Notes: generated by a model from the sequence alone, not told the origin. Positions 16,151 to 25,887 are shown, counted from the first letter of the stretch. The stretch: DNA of 64,000 bases from Pseudomonas sp. Os17 (GCF_001547895.1 NZ_AP014627.1:3103501-3167500), one strand, 5' to 3'. Numbers and translations: made by a program.

Positions 16151-17173
16151 ATGTCCCGCACGATTCGTTTTCACAAGTTTGGACCGGCCGAGGTGCTCAA
16201 ATGCGAAGAGCATGCGGCCTCGTTGCCTGCGCCAGGCGAAGTGCAGGTACGAGTCGAAGCCATTGGTATCAGTTGGTACGACGTGCTCTGGCGGCAGAAC
16301 CTGGCGTCGTCCCATGCCCGCCTGCCATCGGGCCTGGGGCATGAAATGGCCGGCGTGGTCACCGCAGTGGGCGAGGGCGTCGACGACCTCGCGGTCGGTG
16401 ACAAGGTCGCCAGCTTTCCTGCCGAAAGTCCCAATGATTATCCGGTCTACGGCGAGCTGATCGTCCTGCCGCGCTCGGCCCTGACCCGCTACCCGGATGT
16501 GCTGAGCCCCATCGAGGCGGCCGTGCATTACACGCCGCTGTTGATCGCCTATTTCGCCTACGTTGATCTGGCGCGGGTCAAGCCCGGGCAGTTCGCCCTG
16601 GTGACCGACGCCAGTCACTGCGCCGGTCCGTCCTTCGTCCAGTTGGGCAAGGCCCTGGGTGTGCGGGTGATTGCCGCCACCAAGACCGCAGAAGAGCGTG
16701 AGTACCTGTTGTCCCTGGGAGCCGAGAAAGTCATCGTCACCGAGGAGCAGGACCTGCTGATGCAGATCAACAAGCTCACCGACAACCGTGGGGTCGACGT
16801 GGTGTTCGATGGTCTGGGCGGTCCACAGATGTCGATGCTTGGTGACGTCCTGGCGCCCCGAGGCAGCCTGGTGCTGTACGGCTTGCAAGGCGGCAACCAG
16901 ACGCCGTTCCCGGCCTGTGCGGCGTTCCAGAAGAACATTCAGTTCTTCGTCCACTGCATCGGCAACTTCACCGGCAAGCCGGAGCTGGGGATCATTCAGG
17001 ATCAGGTGGCGTTGCAGCGTGCGCTGCGCGACATCAACCAGTTGACCGCGGACCGGGTGCTGTTGCCCTTGAAGACCCGGGTCTTTCCTTTCAGCGAGTT
17101 TGTCGAAGCGCACCGTTACATGGACGAGTGTCCATGCCGCGAACGGGTGGCGCTCCAGGTCGAACCGGCCTGA
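16151..17173 (+). CDS. Medium-chain NADPH:quinone oxidoreductase / zinc-type alcohol dehydrogenase family
   Basis: A 340-residue MDR-superfamily enzyme. The N-terminal GroES-like domain (about 1-120, with GHEMAGVVTAVGEGVDDLAVGD) is followed by a Rossmann domain for NADPH. The family's catalytic zinc ligands are not evident, which points to the quinone reductase / enoyl reductase side. The ATG at 16151 has GAGG upstream and gives the usual N terminus MSRTIRFHKFGPAEVLK. Expected to be cytosolic, reducing a quinone or reactive carbonyl. Regulated probably by the divergent LysR. A strong terminator follows directly. Confidence 0.85.
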   Translation: MSRTIRFHKFGPAEVLKCEEHAASLPAPGEVQVRVEAIGISWYDVLWRQNLASSHARLPSGLGHEMAGVVTAVGEGVDDLAVGDKVASFPAESPNDYPVYGELIVLPRSALTRYPDVLSPIEAAVHYTPLLIAYFAYVDLARVKPGQFALVTDASHCAGPSFVQLGKALGVRVIAATKTAEEREYLLSLGAEKVIVTEEQDLLMQINKLTDNRGVDVVFDGLGGPQMSMLGDVLAPRGSLVLYGLQGGNQTPFPACAAFQKNIQFFVHCIGNFTGKPELGIIQDQVALQRALRDINQLTADRVLLPLKTRVFPFSEFVEAHRYMDECPCRERVALQVEPA

Positions 17174-17180
17174 TGACTCC

Positions 17181-17210
17181 AACGCCAGGCCTAGCCTGGC
17201 GTTTTTGTTT
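17181..17210 (+). terminator. Rho-independent terminator after the oxidoreductase
   Basis: AACGCCAGG (17181-17189) pairs with CCTGGCGTT (17195-17203) around a 5-nt loop, followed by TTTGTTT. Confidence 0.85.
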
Positions 17211-17399
17211 CTGCGCCCTGGGCTCGCGGCCGGTTGGCGAAGACCCTCTGGAAAACTGCACGGGGCTCACGGCCCCTTTTGCCGGCCAGTCGACGCCTGC
17301 AGAAAAGCGCGGCGCTGCGGGATAGATTCCGTCGCGCTGCGGTCAAACTGCCAGTAAACTGCGCTCCATTCCCGAACCATCCTTTTCCAGAGGTTTTGC

Positions 17400-19046
17400 A
17401 TGACTCTCAGTCCTTTTGCGGGTAAACCGGCACCGGTTGAATTGCTGGTCGACATCCCGCGACTGGTTACGGCGTATTACACCGGTCAACCCGATGCCTC
17501 GGTGCCTATCCAGCGCGTGGCTTTCGGCACCTCCGGGCATCGCGGCAGTTCGTTCGATCTGAGTTTCAATGAATGGCACGTCCTGGCCATCAGTCAGGCC
17601 ATTTGCCTGTACCGTGAATCCCAGGGCATCAATGGCCCGTTGTTCGTGGGCATCGACACCCACGCCCTGTCGACCCCGGCCGGGGCCAGCGCTCTGGAAG
17701 TCCTGGCGGCCAACGGCGTGACCGTGATGATCGCTGCCGGTGACGAGTACACCCCGACCCCGGCGGTGTCCCATGCCATTCTCTGCTACAACCGCGGCCG
17801 GACCTCGGGCCTGGCGGACGGGATCGTCATCACGCCTTCCCACAACCCGCCACAAAGCGGTGGCTACAAGTACAACCCCACCAATGGCGGCCCGGCCGAC
17901 ACCCATATCACCAAGTGGATCGAGGCCAAGGCCAACGAACTGCTGGCGGCCAAGCTCGCTGGAGTCAAGCGCATCAGCTACGAGCAAGCGCTGAAGGCTG
18001 ATACCACACATCGCCATGACTACCTCAATACCTACGTCGCCGACCTGATCAACGTCATCGACCTCGACGCCATCCGCAACGCCAAGCTGCGCCTGGGCGT
18101 GGATCCGCTGGGTGGAGCAGGGGTGCGCTACTGGTCGGCCATCGCCGAGCACTACCGTCTTGATCTGGACGTGGTGAACCAACAAGTGGATGCCACCTTC
18201 CGCTTCATGTCGGTGGACTGGGACGGACAGATCCGCATGGACCCATCCTCCAGCTACGCCATGCAAGGATTGATCGGCCTGAAAGAGCGCTTCGACGTGG
18301 CTTTTGCCTGCGACCCCGATCACGACCGCCACGGCATCGTCACCCCTAGCGGCGGCCTGCTGGCACCGAACAACTACCTGGCGGTGTCCATCGATTACCT
18401 GTTCCAGAACCGTCCGCAATGGCGCGCCGACGCCGCCGTGGGCAAGACCGTGGTCAGCAGTGGCCTGATCGATCGGGTGGCGGCGCGTCTGGGCCGTCGC
18501 CTGTACGAAGTGCCCGTGGGCTTCAAGTGGTTTGCCGACGGCCTGTTCGACGGCTCCCTGGGCTTTGGCGGGGAAGAAAGTGCCGGTGCCTCGTTCCTGC
18601 GCAAGGACGGTGGTGTCTGGTGCACCGACAAGGACGGCCTGATCCCGTCGCTGCTGGCCGCTGAAATGACCGCTCGTACCGGTCGTGATCCGAGCCAGGC
18701 CTACCGCGCCCTGTGCGACGAGCTGGGCGAACCTTTCTCGGTACGGGTCGATGCCAAGGCCAACCCGCAGCAAAAAGCCTTGCTCAGCAAGCTTTCGCCG
18801 CAACAGGTGACCTCGACCCAGCTGGCCGGCGAGCCGATCCAGCAGATCCTCAGTCAGGCCCCGGGCAACGATCAGGCCATTGGTGGCCTGAAAGTCATGA
18901 CCGAGAACGGCTGGTTCGCCGCCCGGCCATCGGGCACCGAGGACATCTACAAGATCTACGCCGAGAGCTTCATCGGTGACGATCACCTCAAGCAGCTGGT
19001 GCAGGAAGCCCAGGCCCTGGTGGACGCCGCCATCAGCGGCAACTGA
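17400..19046 (+). CDS. pgm: Alpha-D-glucose phosphate-specific phosphoglucomutase
   Basis: A 548-residue phosphohexomutase that interconverts glucose-1-phosphate and glucose-6-phosphate. The phosphoserine loop [11 protein letters not shown] carries catalytic Ser147; the metal loop DPDHDRHG follows near 305-312, the sugar-binding loop GGEESAG near 385-391, and the phosphate-binding loop [14 protein letters not shown] near the C terminus (about 505). All four domains are present and the length matches E. coli Pgm (546). It feeds glycogen/trehalose and envelope sugar synthesis. It is monocistronic, with terminators on both sides. Confidence 0.96.
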   Translation: MTLSPFAGKPAPVELLVDIPRLVTAYYTGQPDASVPIQRVAFGTSGHRGSSFDLSFNEWHVLAISQAICLYRESQGINGPLFVGIDTHALSTPAGASALEVLAANGVTVMIAAGDEYTPTPAVSHAILCYNRGRTSGLADGIVITPSHNPPQSGGYKYNPTNGGPADTHITKWIEAKANELLAAKLAGVKRISYEQALKADTTHRHDYLNTYVADLINVIDLDAIRNAKLRLGVDPLGGAGVRYWSAIAEHYRLDLDVVNQQVDATFRFMSVDWDGQIRMDPSSSYAMQGLIGLKERFDVAFACDPDHDRHGIVTPSGGLLAPNNYLAVSIDYLFQNRPQWRADAAVGKTVVSSGLIDRVAARLGRRLYEVPVGFKWFADGLFDGSLGFGGEESAGASFLRKDGGVWCTDKDGLIPSLLAAEMTARTGRDPSQAYRALCDELGEPFSVRVDAKANPQQKALLSKLSPQQVTSTQLAGEPIQQILSQAPGNDQAIGGLKVMTENGWFAARPSGTEDIYKIYAESFIGDDHLKQLVQEAQALVDAAISGN

Positions 19047-19074
19047 TTCACGCCAAAGCCGGCTCGCCGGCCAA

Positions 19075-19112
19075 TAAAAAAGGGGCGACCTTCATGGTCG
19101 CCCCTTTTTTTA
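19075..19112. terminator. Bidirectional terminator between pgm and pirin gene
   Basis: AGGGGCGACC and GGTCGCCCCT form a stem with a TTCAT loop, flanked by an A-run on one side and a T-run on the other. It can serve both convergent genes. Confidence 0.92.
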
Positions 19113-19140
19113 CTACGGCGCTTTTATTGGCCGCAGCGCT

Positions 19141-19836
19141 TCACGCCAGATCCACCAGCACGATCTCACTGTCCCGCAGCGCGCTCACTCGCAGCACTCG
19201 TTCGTCCTCGACCGCAACCCCATCTCGAGCTTCGGCGCGCAAGCCGTTGATCTCGATCGCTCCGGTAGCCGGCACCAGATAAGCCCGGCGTCCAGCGTCC
19301 AGATGGTACTCGGCGGTTTCCCCTGCCTTCAGGTTGGCCGCCACCAGCCGTGCGTCGGCTCGAATGCGCAAGCTTTCCTCGTCGCCGTCCTTGCCGCTGG
19401 CCAGGGTCACAAAACCCTCGCGCAGCCCCTTGGGAAAAGGCTTGGCGCCCCAGGACGGCGCAGAACCGGCCTGGTTGGGAACGATCCAGATCTGGAAGAT
19501 CTTGGTCGGCGTGGCTTCCAGGTTGTATTCGCTGTGGGCGATCCCGGTCCCGGCGCTCATGACCTGCACATCGCCGGCCTCGGTGCGGCCCTTGTTGCCC
19601 AGGTTGTCCTGATGGCTGATGGCGCCTTCGCGGACGTAGGTAATGATTTCCATGTCCCGGTGCGGGTGCTGGGGAAAACCGGTGCCGGGAGCGATCACGT
19701 CATCGTTCCAGACCCGCAGGTTGCCCCAGTGCATGCGCTTGGGGTCGTAGTACTCGGCGAAGGAAAAGTGGTGATGAGCATCCAGCCAGCCGTGGTGTGC
19801 GCCGCCTAGGGAGCTGAAGGGTCTGAGTTCAAGCAT
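19141..19836 (-). CDS. Pirin-family protein (quercetin dioxygenase-like bicupin)
   Basis: A 231-residue pirin with two cupin domains. The metal site is visible as HHHF near residue 22, HPHRDME near 57 and HSEYN near 102. The start at 19836 (MLELRPFSSLGGAHHGW) has GGAG at good spacing; the longer frame to 19914 is not needed. Bacterial pirins of this type can oxidise quercetin in vitro and may act in redox regulation; the physiological role here is unknown. Single gene convergent with pgm. Confidence 0.9.
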   Translation of the reverse strand: MLELRPFSSLGGAHHGWLDAHHHFSFAEYYDPKRMHWGNLRVWNDDVIAPGTGFPQHPHRDMEIITYVREGAISHQDNLGNKGRTEAGDVQVMSAGTGIAHSEYNLEATPTKIFQIWIVPNQAGSAPSWGAKPFPKGLREGFVTLASGKDGDEESLRIRADARLVAANLKAGETAEYHLDAGRRAYLVPATGAIEINGLRAEARDGVAVEDERVLRVSALRDSEIVLVDLA

Positions 19837-20109
19837 GATCGTCTCCTCATGAGGCTTCGCCATGGCGCCTTGTATCCGGGCCAAAAACGATAACCGTTGG
19901 TTGATGGCGTGCATCTTCTATCAGTCATAGATCGATAAAAAGCGCAAAAAATGCCGTAATCCAATCGTAAAATTAGATGATTATTTTGTCGGAATCTTGG
20001 TGTTAAACCTTCGGTTCATCGCTTAAGTTAATGACCTGCAAGCAATTCGCTGGATACCAGGAATAAATCCGGCGACCATTACCGCTCAGCCTCACCCCTT
20101 GGAGTCCGC

Positions 20110-22575
20110 GTGTCGCAACACAATCCCGATCTGCCCCCCGAGCTTTTGCCCCTGGCCCAGATGCCCCTGTTGAAGCGCCTGGCTGCGCGCTTCTTCGGTC
20201 ATGGCCTGAACCGCCTGCGGGCCCAGCATCGGGCCTCCTGGCTGCACGGTCAGGCCGACGGCTTTCGCAGCGGTCACACGGCGGGAGTGGAGTACGGCTA
20301 CAAGGAGGGCCGGCTTGAGGGGCTGGAAGAAGGCCGTCAGGTGTTGTTGATCCGCGACAGCCGCAACACCGAGCACCGGCCGCCAGGGGTGGATGACCGG
20401 TTGTTCGACGACTGGCGCCTGCCGCTGAGTGCCGAGCTGAAGAAGCGCTTCAAGGCCGATGTCGCCCGCTTGCTGCCGGCCCGGGCCCAGCCCAGTGCCG
20501 CCCAGTGGAAGATGATCTTCAGCGACACACCGGCCACAGCGGTGATTGCCGGGGCCGGGGCCGGCAAGTCGACGTCGCTGGTGCTGCGTCTGTTGCTGCT
20601 CAGCCACTACCTGGGATTCGAGCTGGATTCGATGACCGTGGTGACCTTCACCCGGGAGTCGCGCAAGGACTTCATCGGCAAGCTGGTGGAAGTCTTCGCC
20701 CTGTGGGGACGGGTACTGGCTCCCCGCGAAGCCCGGGACCTGGTGCGCACCTTCCATTCGCGGATCCTGCCCATGGTGCGCAGCCTGCCGGGGCTGGAGC
20801 GCTTGCAGGCCTTCGAGAACCTCAGCGAGCGCCAGCCAGGTGCCGAGGACGAGGTGGACAGCAATCCCTTCGATCTGCGCATCAACGATGCCCAGCGCCA
20901 GCACCTCAATGCCTGCTATCAGGCGCTGTATCGCAGTGACGAGCGCTTCCGCCGGGCTTTGCAACCCTTGGCGCGCCACGCTCTGCAACTCAGGGAGCTG
21001 GAGCGCGATCACCCCGATGTGCAAAAGCGCGTGGCGGTCACCGAGTTGGCGGCCAAGCGTGACGAAGAGCTGTGCGACACCGTGGAAGACCTATGGCTGC
21101 GTGCCGGTGCCTGGCCGATTCAGGGGATCGAGCCTCGGCGCCAGAGTTTCTTGATCAACGGTTCGACCTTCTATTGCCATGGTTATGCCGCCGAGCTGGA
21201 TGCCTGGGTCGTGCTCGGCTTCGATCCTCGGGAGAGCCCGCAGATCACCCGGCCCGGGGCCAAGCTGACGGTGCGCGCCGAGTGCGCTGTAAAGCGCACC
21301 CTGTTTCAAGCTTTCTGCCGTAAGCCTTTGATTTGGCTTGATAGTTATGAAGGAGCAAAGCGCGTCTCAGGGGCCTTTTCTGCCCAGGTCAGTGCGGGTC
21401 CGGGTTTCGATTATCGGGTCAAGGGCGAGCTGGCCTCGGCCCCCTTGCTGGATTGCTTTGTGGCGGCGGCCGGCTTTATCGAGAACCTGGGACTGGAGGT
21501 CGGGGACGCCGTAGCCGGCATGAGCTTTGCCCAGGACGACCCGGATCGTTTTTTCTTCGAGGCCTTGAGCCTGTTCTGGCGGGCCCTGGAGGACCACCTG
21601 CTAGACCAGTCGCCGCCCATCATGAGCTACAACCGGATGTTCGCCCTGTTCAGCGAGCGCTCGCCGGAAAACTTCAAGCTGCTCAGCGATGCCTGCCTGC
21701 GGCCGATGTCGCACCTGATGATCGACGAATTTCAGGATGTGTCGCCGCAGATCGTCTCCTGGATCAAGGCCAGCCTTGGCGAGATCCGCCGCCGTGGCGC
21801 GGCCTTGAACCTGGGGCGCGGGGCCCAGCATTCATCCTTGCTCTGTGTCGGTGACGACTGGCAGTCGATCTACGGCTGGCGCGGCAGCTCGCCGAAGTAC
21901 TTCATCGAATTCAACAAGGAGTTCCCGTCGCCGGGCACCACGCGGGTGATGCTCAGCGAGAACTACCGCAGTCACCAGCACGTGATCGACGCTGCCGAGC
22001 ACATTGTCCGCGCTGCCCCGGCCATTGCCGGCAAGAAGGCCAAGGCTGTTGGCCAGGACAGGGAGCTGTGGCCGGTGCAGGTGCTGGATCGGGACGACCA
22101 GGACTTGGCTCGGCGCCTGGCAGAGCATTACCGTCAGGGTGACTCAATCTTGATGCTGTTTCGAAAAACAAGCGATAAGTTGTTGATTGAACAGCATATT
22201 TCTCAAATAGTTAATGTTGATTCTAGCTTGCCGCCGGCGGCCCGCCGGCTCAAGCAACTGACCTATCACAGCGCCAAAGGCCTGCAGGCGGATGCCGTGT
22301 TCCTGCTGGGCGATTGCCAGCACCTGAGCAGTTCACCCTACAAGAACCAGGTCTATCGGCAGGCCGGGCTGGGCAAGGATGGCGACGCCGAGCCTTACGA
22401 CAATGCGCAGAAGGACGAGATCCTGCGCCTGGCCTACGTGGGCATCACCCGCGCGGTCAAGCATTGCTACTGGTACGTCGATCCCCAGGAGTCGACGGCG
22501 GGCAATGCGCCCAAGGCTTCGGACCGGGTGCCGGGCGACAAGCCATATTTTTCCGACCTGCGGCAGCGAGCATGA
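20110..22575 (+). CDS. UvrD/Rep-like superfamily 1 DNA helicase
   Basis: An 821-residue SF1A helicase starting with GTG. Motif I AVIAGAGAGKSTSL lies near residue 150, motif II DEFQDVSP near 540, motif III VGDDWQSIYGWRGS near 580, motif V YHSAKGLQADAVF near 720 and motif VI LAYVGITRAVKH near 775. The first 130 residues form a charged region with a Gly/Glu-rich repeat (KEGRLEGLEEGR) and no known domain. The middle (about 290-480) is an insertion relative to minimal UvrD. 3'-5' unwinding in DNA repair is expected from the family. Two AT-rich patches (about 21290-21365 and 22145-22220) break the otherwise GC-rich codon use. Confidence 0.85.
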   Translation: MSQHNPDLPPELLPLAQMPLLKRLAARFFGHGLNRLRAQHRASWLHGQADGFRSGHTAGVEYGYKEGRLEGLEEGRQVLLIRDSRNTEHRPPGVDDRLFDDWRLPLSAELKKRFKADVARLLPARAQPSAAQWKMIFSDTPATAVIAGAGAGKSTSLVLRLLLLSHYLGFELDSMTVVTFTRESRKDFIGKLVEVFALWGRVLAPREARDLVRTFHSRILPMVRSLPGLERLQAFENLSERQPGAEDEVDSNPFDLRINDAQRQHLNACYQALYRSDERFRRALQPLARHALQLRELERDHPDVQKRVAVTELAAKRDEELCDTVEDLWLRAGAWPIQGIEPRRQSFLINGSTFYCHGYAAELDAWVVLGFDPRESPQITRPGAKLTVRAECAVKRTLFQAFCRKPLIWLDSYEGAKRVSGAFSAQVSAGPGFDYRVKGELASAPLLDCFVAAAGFIENLGLEVGDAVAGMSFAQDDPDRFFFEALSLFWRALEDHLLDQSPPIMSYNRMFALFSERSPENFKLLSDACLRPMSHLMIDEFQDVSPQIVSWIKASLGEIRRRGAALNLGRGAQHSSLLCVGDDWQSIYGWRGSSPKYFIEFNKEFPSPGTTRVMLSENYRSHQHVIDAAEHIVRAAPAIAGKKAKAVGQDRELWPVQVLDRDDQDLARRLAEHYRQGDSILMLFRKTSDKLLIEQHISQIVNVDSSLPPAARRLKQLTYHSAKGLQADAVFLLGDCQHLSSSPYKNQVYRQAGLGKDGDAEPYDNAQKDEILRLAYVGITRAVKHCYWYVDPQESTAGNAPKASDRVPGDKPYFSDLRQRA

Positions 22576-22577
22576 AA

Positions 22578-22600
22578 AAGCCCGCCGGTCAGGCGGGCTT
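22578..22600. terminator. Convergent terminator between helicase and DUF1652-like gene
   Basis: AAGCCCGCC (22578-22586) pairs with GGCGGGCTT (22592-22600) around a 5-nt loop. On the minus strand it is followed by TTTT, so it best serves the small gene, but its location after the helicase stop lets it act both ways. Confidence 0.8.
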
Positions 22601-22619
22601 CAGTCGAGGCGGCCGCGTA

Positions 22620-22910
22620 TCAGGCCTTGAGCGCCAGAGAGGGGGCAAAGGCCTCCAGTTCGTCCTCTACGGCCTCGATTATTCGTTCGACATCCGCTGC
22701 GCTCATCACCGTGGCACAGGGAATGCCGGCGATGGCAATCATGGTTTCGCCGCTGGCACGGTCGAACAGCCGGGCGATCATGCTGCCGGGTGCATCCATG
22801 CTGGCTTCGAAGCCCAGGGGATGGAAATGCCAGCGCATCAGCTGGCAGGCGTTGGGAAAGGTGACTTTACTGGCCCAGACTCTGTTCATCGGTGGCCCAC
22901 CCTGATTCAT
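22620..22910 (-). CDS. Small DUF1652-like protein
   Basis: A 96-residue soluble protein. The start at 22910 (MNQGGPPMNRVW) has AAGGA 8 nt upstream; the Met at 22889 is an alternative. The core reads as a basic segment (ACQLMRWHFHPLGFEASMDAPG) followed by MIARLFDRASGETMIAIAGI and an acidic helix (ADVERIIEAVEDEL), which is the general pattern of the Pseudomonas-specific DUF1652 family. Function unknown. It is transcribed convergently to the helicase and shares its terminator. The DUF assignment is from memory of the pattern and should be treated as probable. Confidence 0.6.
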   Translation of the reverse strand: MNQGGPPMNRVWASKVTFPNACQLMRWHFHPLGFEASMDAPGSMIARLFDRASGETMIAIAGIPCATVMSAADVERIIEAVEDELEAFAPSLALKA

Positions 22911-23167
22911 TGAGCGCTTCCTTGTGCTCGCGGTAGGGACGAGCGGATCGTCATTGATCTGCTCGCTTGAGGCTATAAAAGTAGCACCGGCTGATGACAG
23001 CTCGGCGTTTTTTTGCCCACCGTCCGGCAGTTGTCTGTCGGATTCATGATGCAGGTCATGTCTTGGCGGGCAGTGCCATCGTCGTGCCACGATCCGCATC
23101 GCGCGGGTGGTCGTTGAAGCCGCTGCGCAAGTTCGGCAAGCTGCGCCTTTTCCTGTTCGAGAAACCT

Positions 23168-23983
23168 ATGTCTGTCCCTGATGACGGGCCGCTGCTGACC
23201 CAGGCCACCGGTGAAACCGTGATGCGTTATCACCTGTGCTGGAAGCACCGCGACCTTGATGGCGTGATGGCGCTGTATCACCCCGAGATTCAGTACAACG
23301 ACTTTTTCCAGAATCGCACCCTGGGCCTCGACGAGCTGCGCGAGTATGTGCAGGCCAGCATGCCCCGGGCCCCGGACGAGGCCCTGGAGCATTGCGACCG
23401 GATTCGCCTGGATGGCGACACGGCCTTCATCCAGTACCAGGTGACCTTGCGTGGCGGCCAGGGGCTGGTGTCGTTCCGCTCCAGCGAAGCCATCACCGTG
23501 CGTGACGGGCTGATCTGGCGGGTCAATGAGTACGCCTCCCTGGTGCATGCGCCCGGGACGGGCAAGGCTTCCGGCAGCCAGCGCCCGGCCGTCAGCCGCC
23601 TGGGCCTGTCGCCGCGCCAGCTGGGGTTCATGGCCGAGGACCTGCAGCAGTATTTTCAGCGTCAGCAGCCGTACCTCGACCCGGAACTGGACCTGCAGCG
23701 GGTGGCCCGCGAATGCGGCTATAGCCGCAATCAGATTTCCTATCTGCTCAATCAGGTGCTGGGGCAGAGTTTCTACCGCTATGTCAATCAGGCGCGCCTG
23801 CAGCATGTGTTGAGCGCTCTCGACCAGGCGACGCCGCCGCTGCGGGTCGACGAGTTGGCCTTTGCTGCCGGGTTCAATTCACTCTCGGCGTTCTACAGCT
23901 GTTTCCGCCAGCACACCGGGCAGTCGCCCAAGGCCTACGTCAGGCAAATTTCTTTGCGTGCCCGCGCGCAAGACAACCCCTGA
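23168..23983 (+). CDS. AraC-family regulator with N-terminal SnoaL/NTF2-like domain
   Basis: A 271-residue protein that joins an NTF2/SnoaL-like fold (about 10-125: RYHLCWKHRDLDGVMALYHPEIQYND is the typical opening) to an AraC helix-turn-helix pair (about 170-265: ELDLQRVARECGYSRNQISYLL and VDELAFAAGFNSLSAFYSCFRQHTGQSPKAY). Instead of a cupin arm, the ligand pocket is a small cone-shaped barrel. It precedes a FAD amine oxidase, a cupin and a polyamine-binding protein in the same direction, so it probably activates them in response to an amine or its oxidation product. Start chosen at the ATG where homology begins; its Shine-Dalgarno is weak. Confidence 0.83.
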   Translation: MSVPDDGPLLTQATGETVMRYHLCWKHRDLDGVMALYHPEIQYNDFFQNRTLGLDELREYVQASMPRAPDEALEHCDRIRLDGDTAFIQYQVTLRGGQGLVSFRSSEAITVRDGLIWRVNEYASLVHAPGTGKASGSQRPAVSRLGLSPRQLGFMAEDLQQYFQRQQPYLDPELDLQRVARECGYSRNQISYLLNQVLGQSFYRYVNQARLQHVLSALDQATPPLRVDELAFAAGFNSLSAFYSCFRQHTGQSPKAYVRQISLRARAQDNP

Positions 23984-24034
23984 ATACAGGCACTAGGATC
24001 GCCGCATTCGAAATTCGGGTTGCGGAGTGCTTGC

Positions 24035-25441
24035 ATGCCAGCGTGGCGCAGTATCAGTTTGTGGATGGACCAGCTCGACGAGCCGCTGTTGCCGCGGCCG
24101 GCGCTCGAGCAGGACCTGGACCTGGACGTGGCGATCATCGGTGCCGGTTACACCGGCCTGTGGACCGCCTACTACCTCAAGCGCCAGGCACCGCAGCTCA
24201 AGATCGCAGTGATCGAGGCCCAGACCGCGGGTTTTGGCGCCTCGGGCCGCAATGGCGGCTGGCTGATGGGCAATCTGCTGGGGGAGGACCGGTTGCTGGC
24301 CGGGCTGTCGCCGCAGCAGCGCCGGGCTTCCTACGAGCTGCTGCATGGCATTCCCGATGAAGTGGCCAGCGTCCTCCAGCGCGAAGGCATCGATTGTGAC
24401 TATCGCAAGGGCGGAGTGCTGTACTGCGCGGCCCGCTATCCCGAGCAGGAAACCAGCCTGCGCCAGTACCTGGACAAGCTCTACGCCCAGGGCCTGGAGC
24501 CGGACGACTACCACTGGCTGAACCCGCAACAACTGGCCCAGCAGATCCGCGTGGCCAAGCCCTATGGCGGCATCTACGCCAAGCATTGCGCGACCATCCA
24601 GCCGGCCAGGCTGGTGCGAGGCCTGGCCCGGGCGGTGGAACGCCTGGGGGTGAGCATCTACGAGAACAGTCCGGTGAGCCACTGGCAGTCCGGCAGCCTC
24701 AAGACCGCCAGGGCCGCCGTGCGCAGTCACTGGATAGTGCCGGCGGTGGAGGGTTATTCGGTGACCCTGCCACCCCTGGGCCGGTATCAACTGCCGGTGC
24801 AAAGCCTGCTGGTGGCCACCGAGCCGCTGGCGGAGTCGGTCTGGGACGAGATCGGCCTGAGCCAGGGCCAGGCCTTCAGCGAGAGCAGTCGCCAGGTCAC
24901 CTACGGCCAGCGGTCCCGGGACAATCGCCTGGTGTTCGGCGCCCGTGGTGGCTATCAGTTCGCCGGCAAGCTGCGCCATGACTTCGACCTGACCCGGGAC
25001 GAAGTGGAGCTGCGCCGCTACCTGTTCGGCGAACTGTTCCCGCAACTCAAGAACGTGCGCATCACCCATTCCTGGGGCGGCAACCTGGGCATGTCCCGGC
25101 ACTTCAAGCCGCACATGCTGTGCGACCGGCACAAGGGCATCGCACTGTCCGGCGGCTACGGCGGAGAGGGGGTCGGTGCCAGCAACCTGGGGGGGCGGAC
25201 CCTGGCCGACCTGATTCTCGAGCGCGACAGTGCGCTGGTCCGTCAACCCTGGGTGCTGCCGCAAAGCCGCCTGGAAGCCCTGCGTGCCTGGGAGCCGGAG
25301 CCCTGTCGGTGGCTGGGTTACAACGCAATCATTCGCAGCTTCGTCCATGAAGACCAGACCCTGGCCAACCCCGCGTCGGCCCCGTGGCGGCGGCGCATGG
25401 CCAGCCGGGTCGCCGGGTTCATGGAAGGCTTGATGCACTGA
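24035..25441 (+). CDS. FAD-dependent amine oxidoreductase (PuuB/DadA-like)
   Basis: A 468-residue flavoenzyme of the DAO family. The dinucleotide-binding motif VAIIGAGYTGLWTAYYL begins near residue 32, and the C-terminal FAD motif reads LSGGYGGEGVGASNLGGR near 370. GASGRNGGW after the Rossmann fold is characteristic of gamma-glutamylputrescine oxidase-like proteins. It would oxidise an amine (possibly a glutamylated polyamine) to an aldehyde with release of ammonia or methylamine. GGAG lies before the ATG at 24035. Its neighbours, a small cupin and a PotF-like binding protein, fit polyamine use. No partner glutamylpolyamine synthetase lies in the window. Confidence 0.85.
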   Translation: MPAWRSISLWMDQLDEPLLPRPALEQDLDLDVAIIGAGYTGLWTAYYLKRQAPQLKIAVIEAQTAGFGASGRNGGWLMGNLLGEDRLLAGLSPQQRRASYELLHGIPDEVASVLQREGIDCDYRKGGVLYCAARYPEQETSLRQYLDKLYAQGLEPDDYHWLNPQQLAQQIRVAKPYGGIYAKHCATIQPARLVRGLARAVERLGVSIYENSPVSHWQSGSLKTARAAVRSHWIVPAVEGYSVTLPPLGRYQLPVQSLLVATEPLAESVWDEIGLSQGQAFSESSRQVTYGQRSRDNRLVFGARGGYQFAGKLRHDFDLTRDEVELRRYLFGELFPQLKNVRITHSWGGNLGMSRHFKPHMLCDRHKGIALSGGYGGEGVGASNLGGRTLADLILERDSALVRQPWVLPQSRLEALRAWEPEPCRWLGYNAIIRSFVHEDQTLANPASAPWRRRMASRVAGFMEGLMH

Positions 25442-25497
25442 ATCGGTTTTTTGTAGCGAACGATGTCCGTTTGAATGTCCAGTGAAAGGTAGAGCCC

Positions 25498-25839
25498 ATG
25501 AGCATCACGCAATTCAAGAACACCGCCAGTGTCACCCTGGACCCCTCGACGCCGGTCGCCGTGCCCCTGGGCACCCCGGTGGCGATGACCTCAGTGACCG
25601 CCGTCGAGCGCGACGACGGGGTCGAGACCGGGATCTGGGAGTGCACTCCGGGGCGCTGGCGGCGACAGATCGTCGCCCAGGAGTTCTGTCACTTCATCCA
25701 GGGGCGTTGCACCTTCACCCCCGACGATGGCGAGCCACTGCACATAGAAGCCGGCGATGCACTGATGTTGCCGGCCAACAGCACCGGGATCTGGGACATC
25801 CAGGAAACGGTGCGCAAGACCTACGTCCTGATTTACTGA
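25498..25839 (+). CDS. Cupin protein (DUF861 / EutQ-like)
   Basis: A 113-residue single-domain cupin. The double-stranded beta-helix shows ETGIWECTPGRWRR, then EFCHFIQGRCTFTPDDGEPLHIEAGDALMLPANSTGIWDI, the form typical of DUF861 cupins found beside amine oxidases of the DadA/PuuB type. It lies 56 bp after the oxidase and 48 bp before the binding-protein gene in one transcription unit. Role unknown; binding or isomerising a small carboxylated or amine intermediate is a guess. Confidence 0.85.
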   Translation: MSITQFKNTASVTLDPSTPVAVPLGTPVAMTSVTAVERDDGVETGIWECTPGRWRRQIVAQEFCHFIQGRCTFTPDDGEPLHIEAGDALMLPANSTGIWDIQETVRKTYVLIY

Positions 25840-25857
25840 TCCCCTTGATTGCCTGCC

Positions 25858-25865
25858 AATAACAA
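25858..25865 (+). promoter_or_regulatory. AANAANAA (Hfq/Crc) motif upstream of polyamine-binding gene
   Basis: AATAACAA occurs 23 nt before the ATG of the substrate-binding protein gene. It matches the catabolite activity motif exactly; function inferred. Confidence 0.35.
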
Positions 25866-25887
25866 AACCAGCCACAGGTAACGATCC

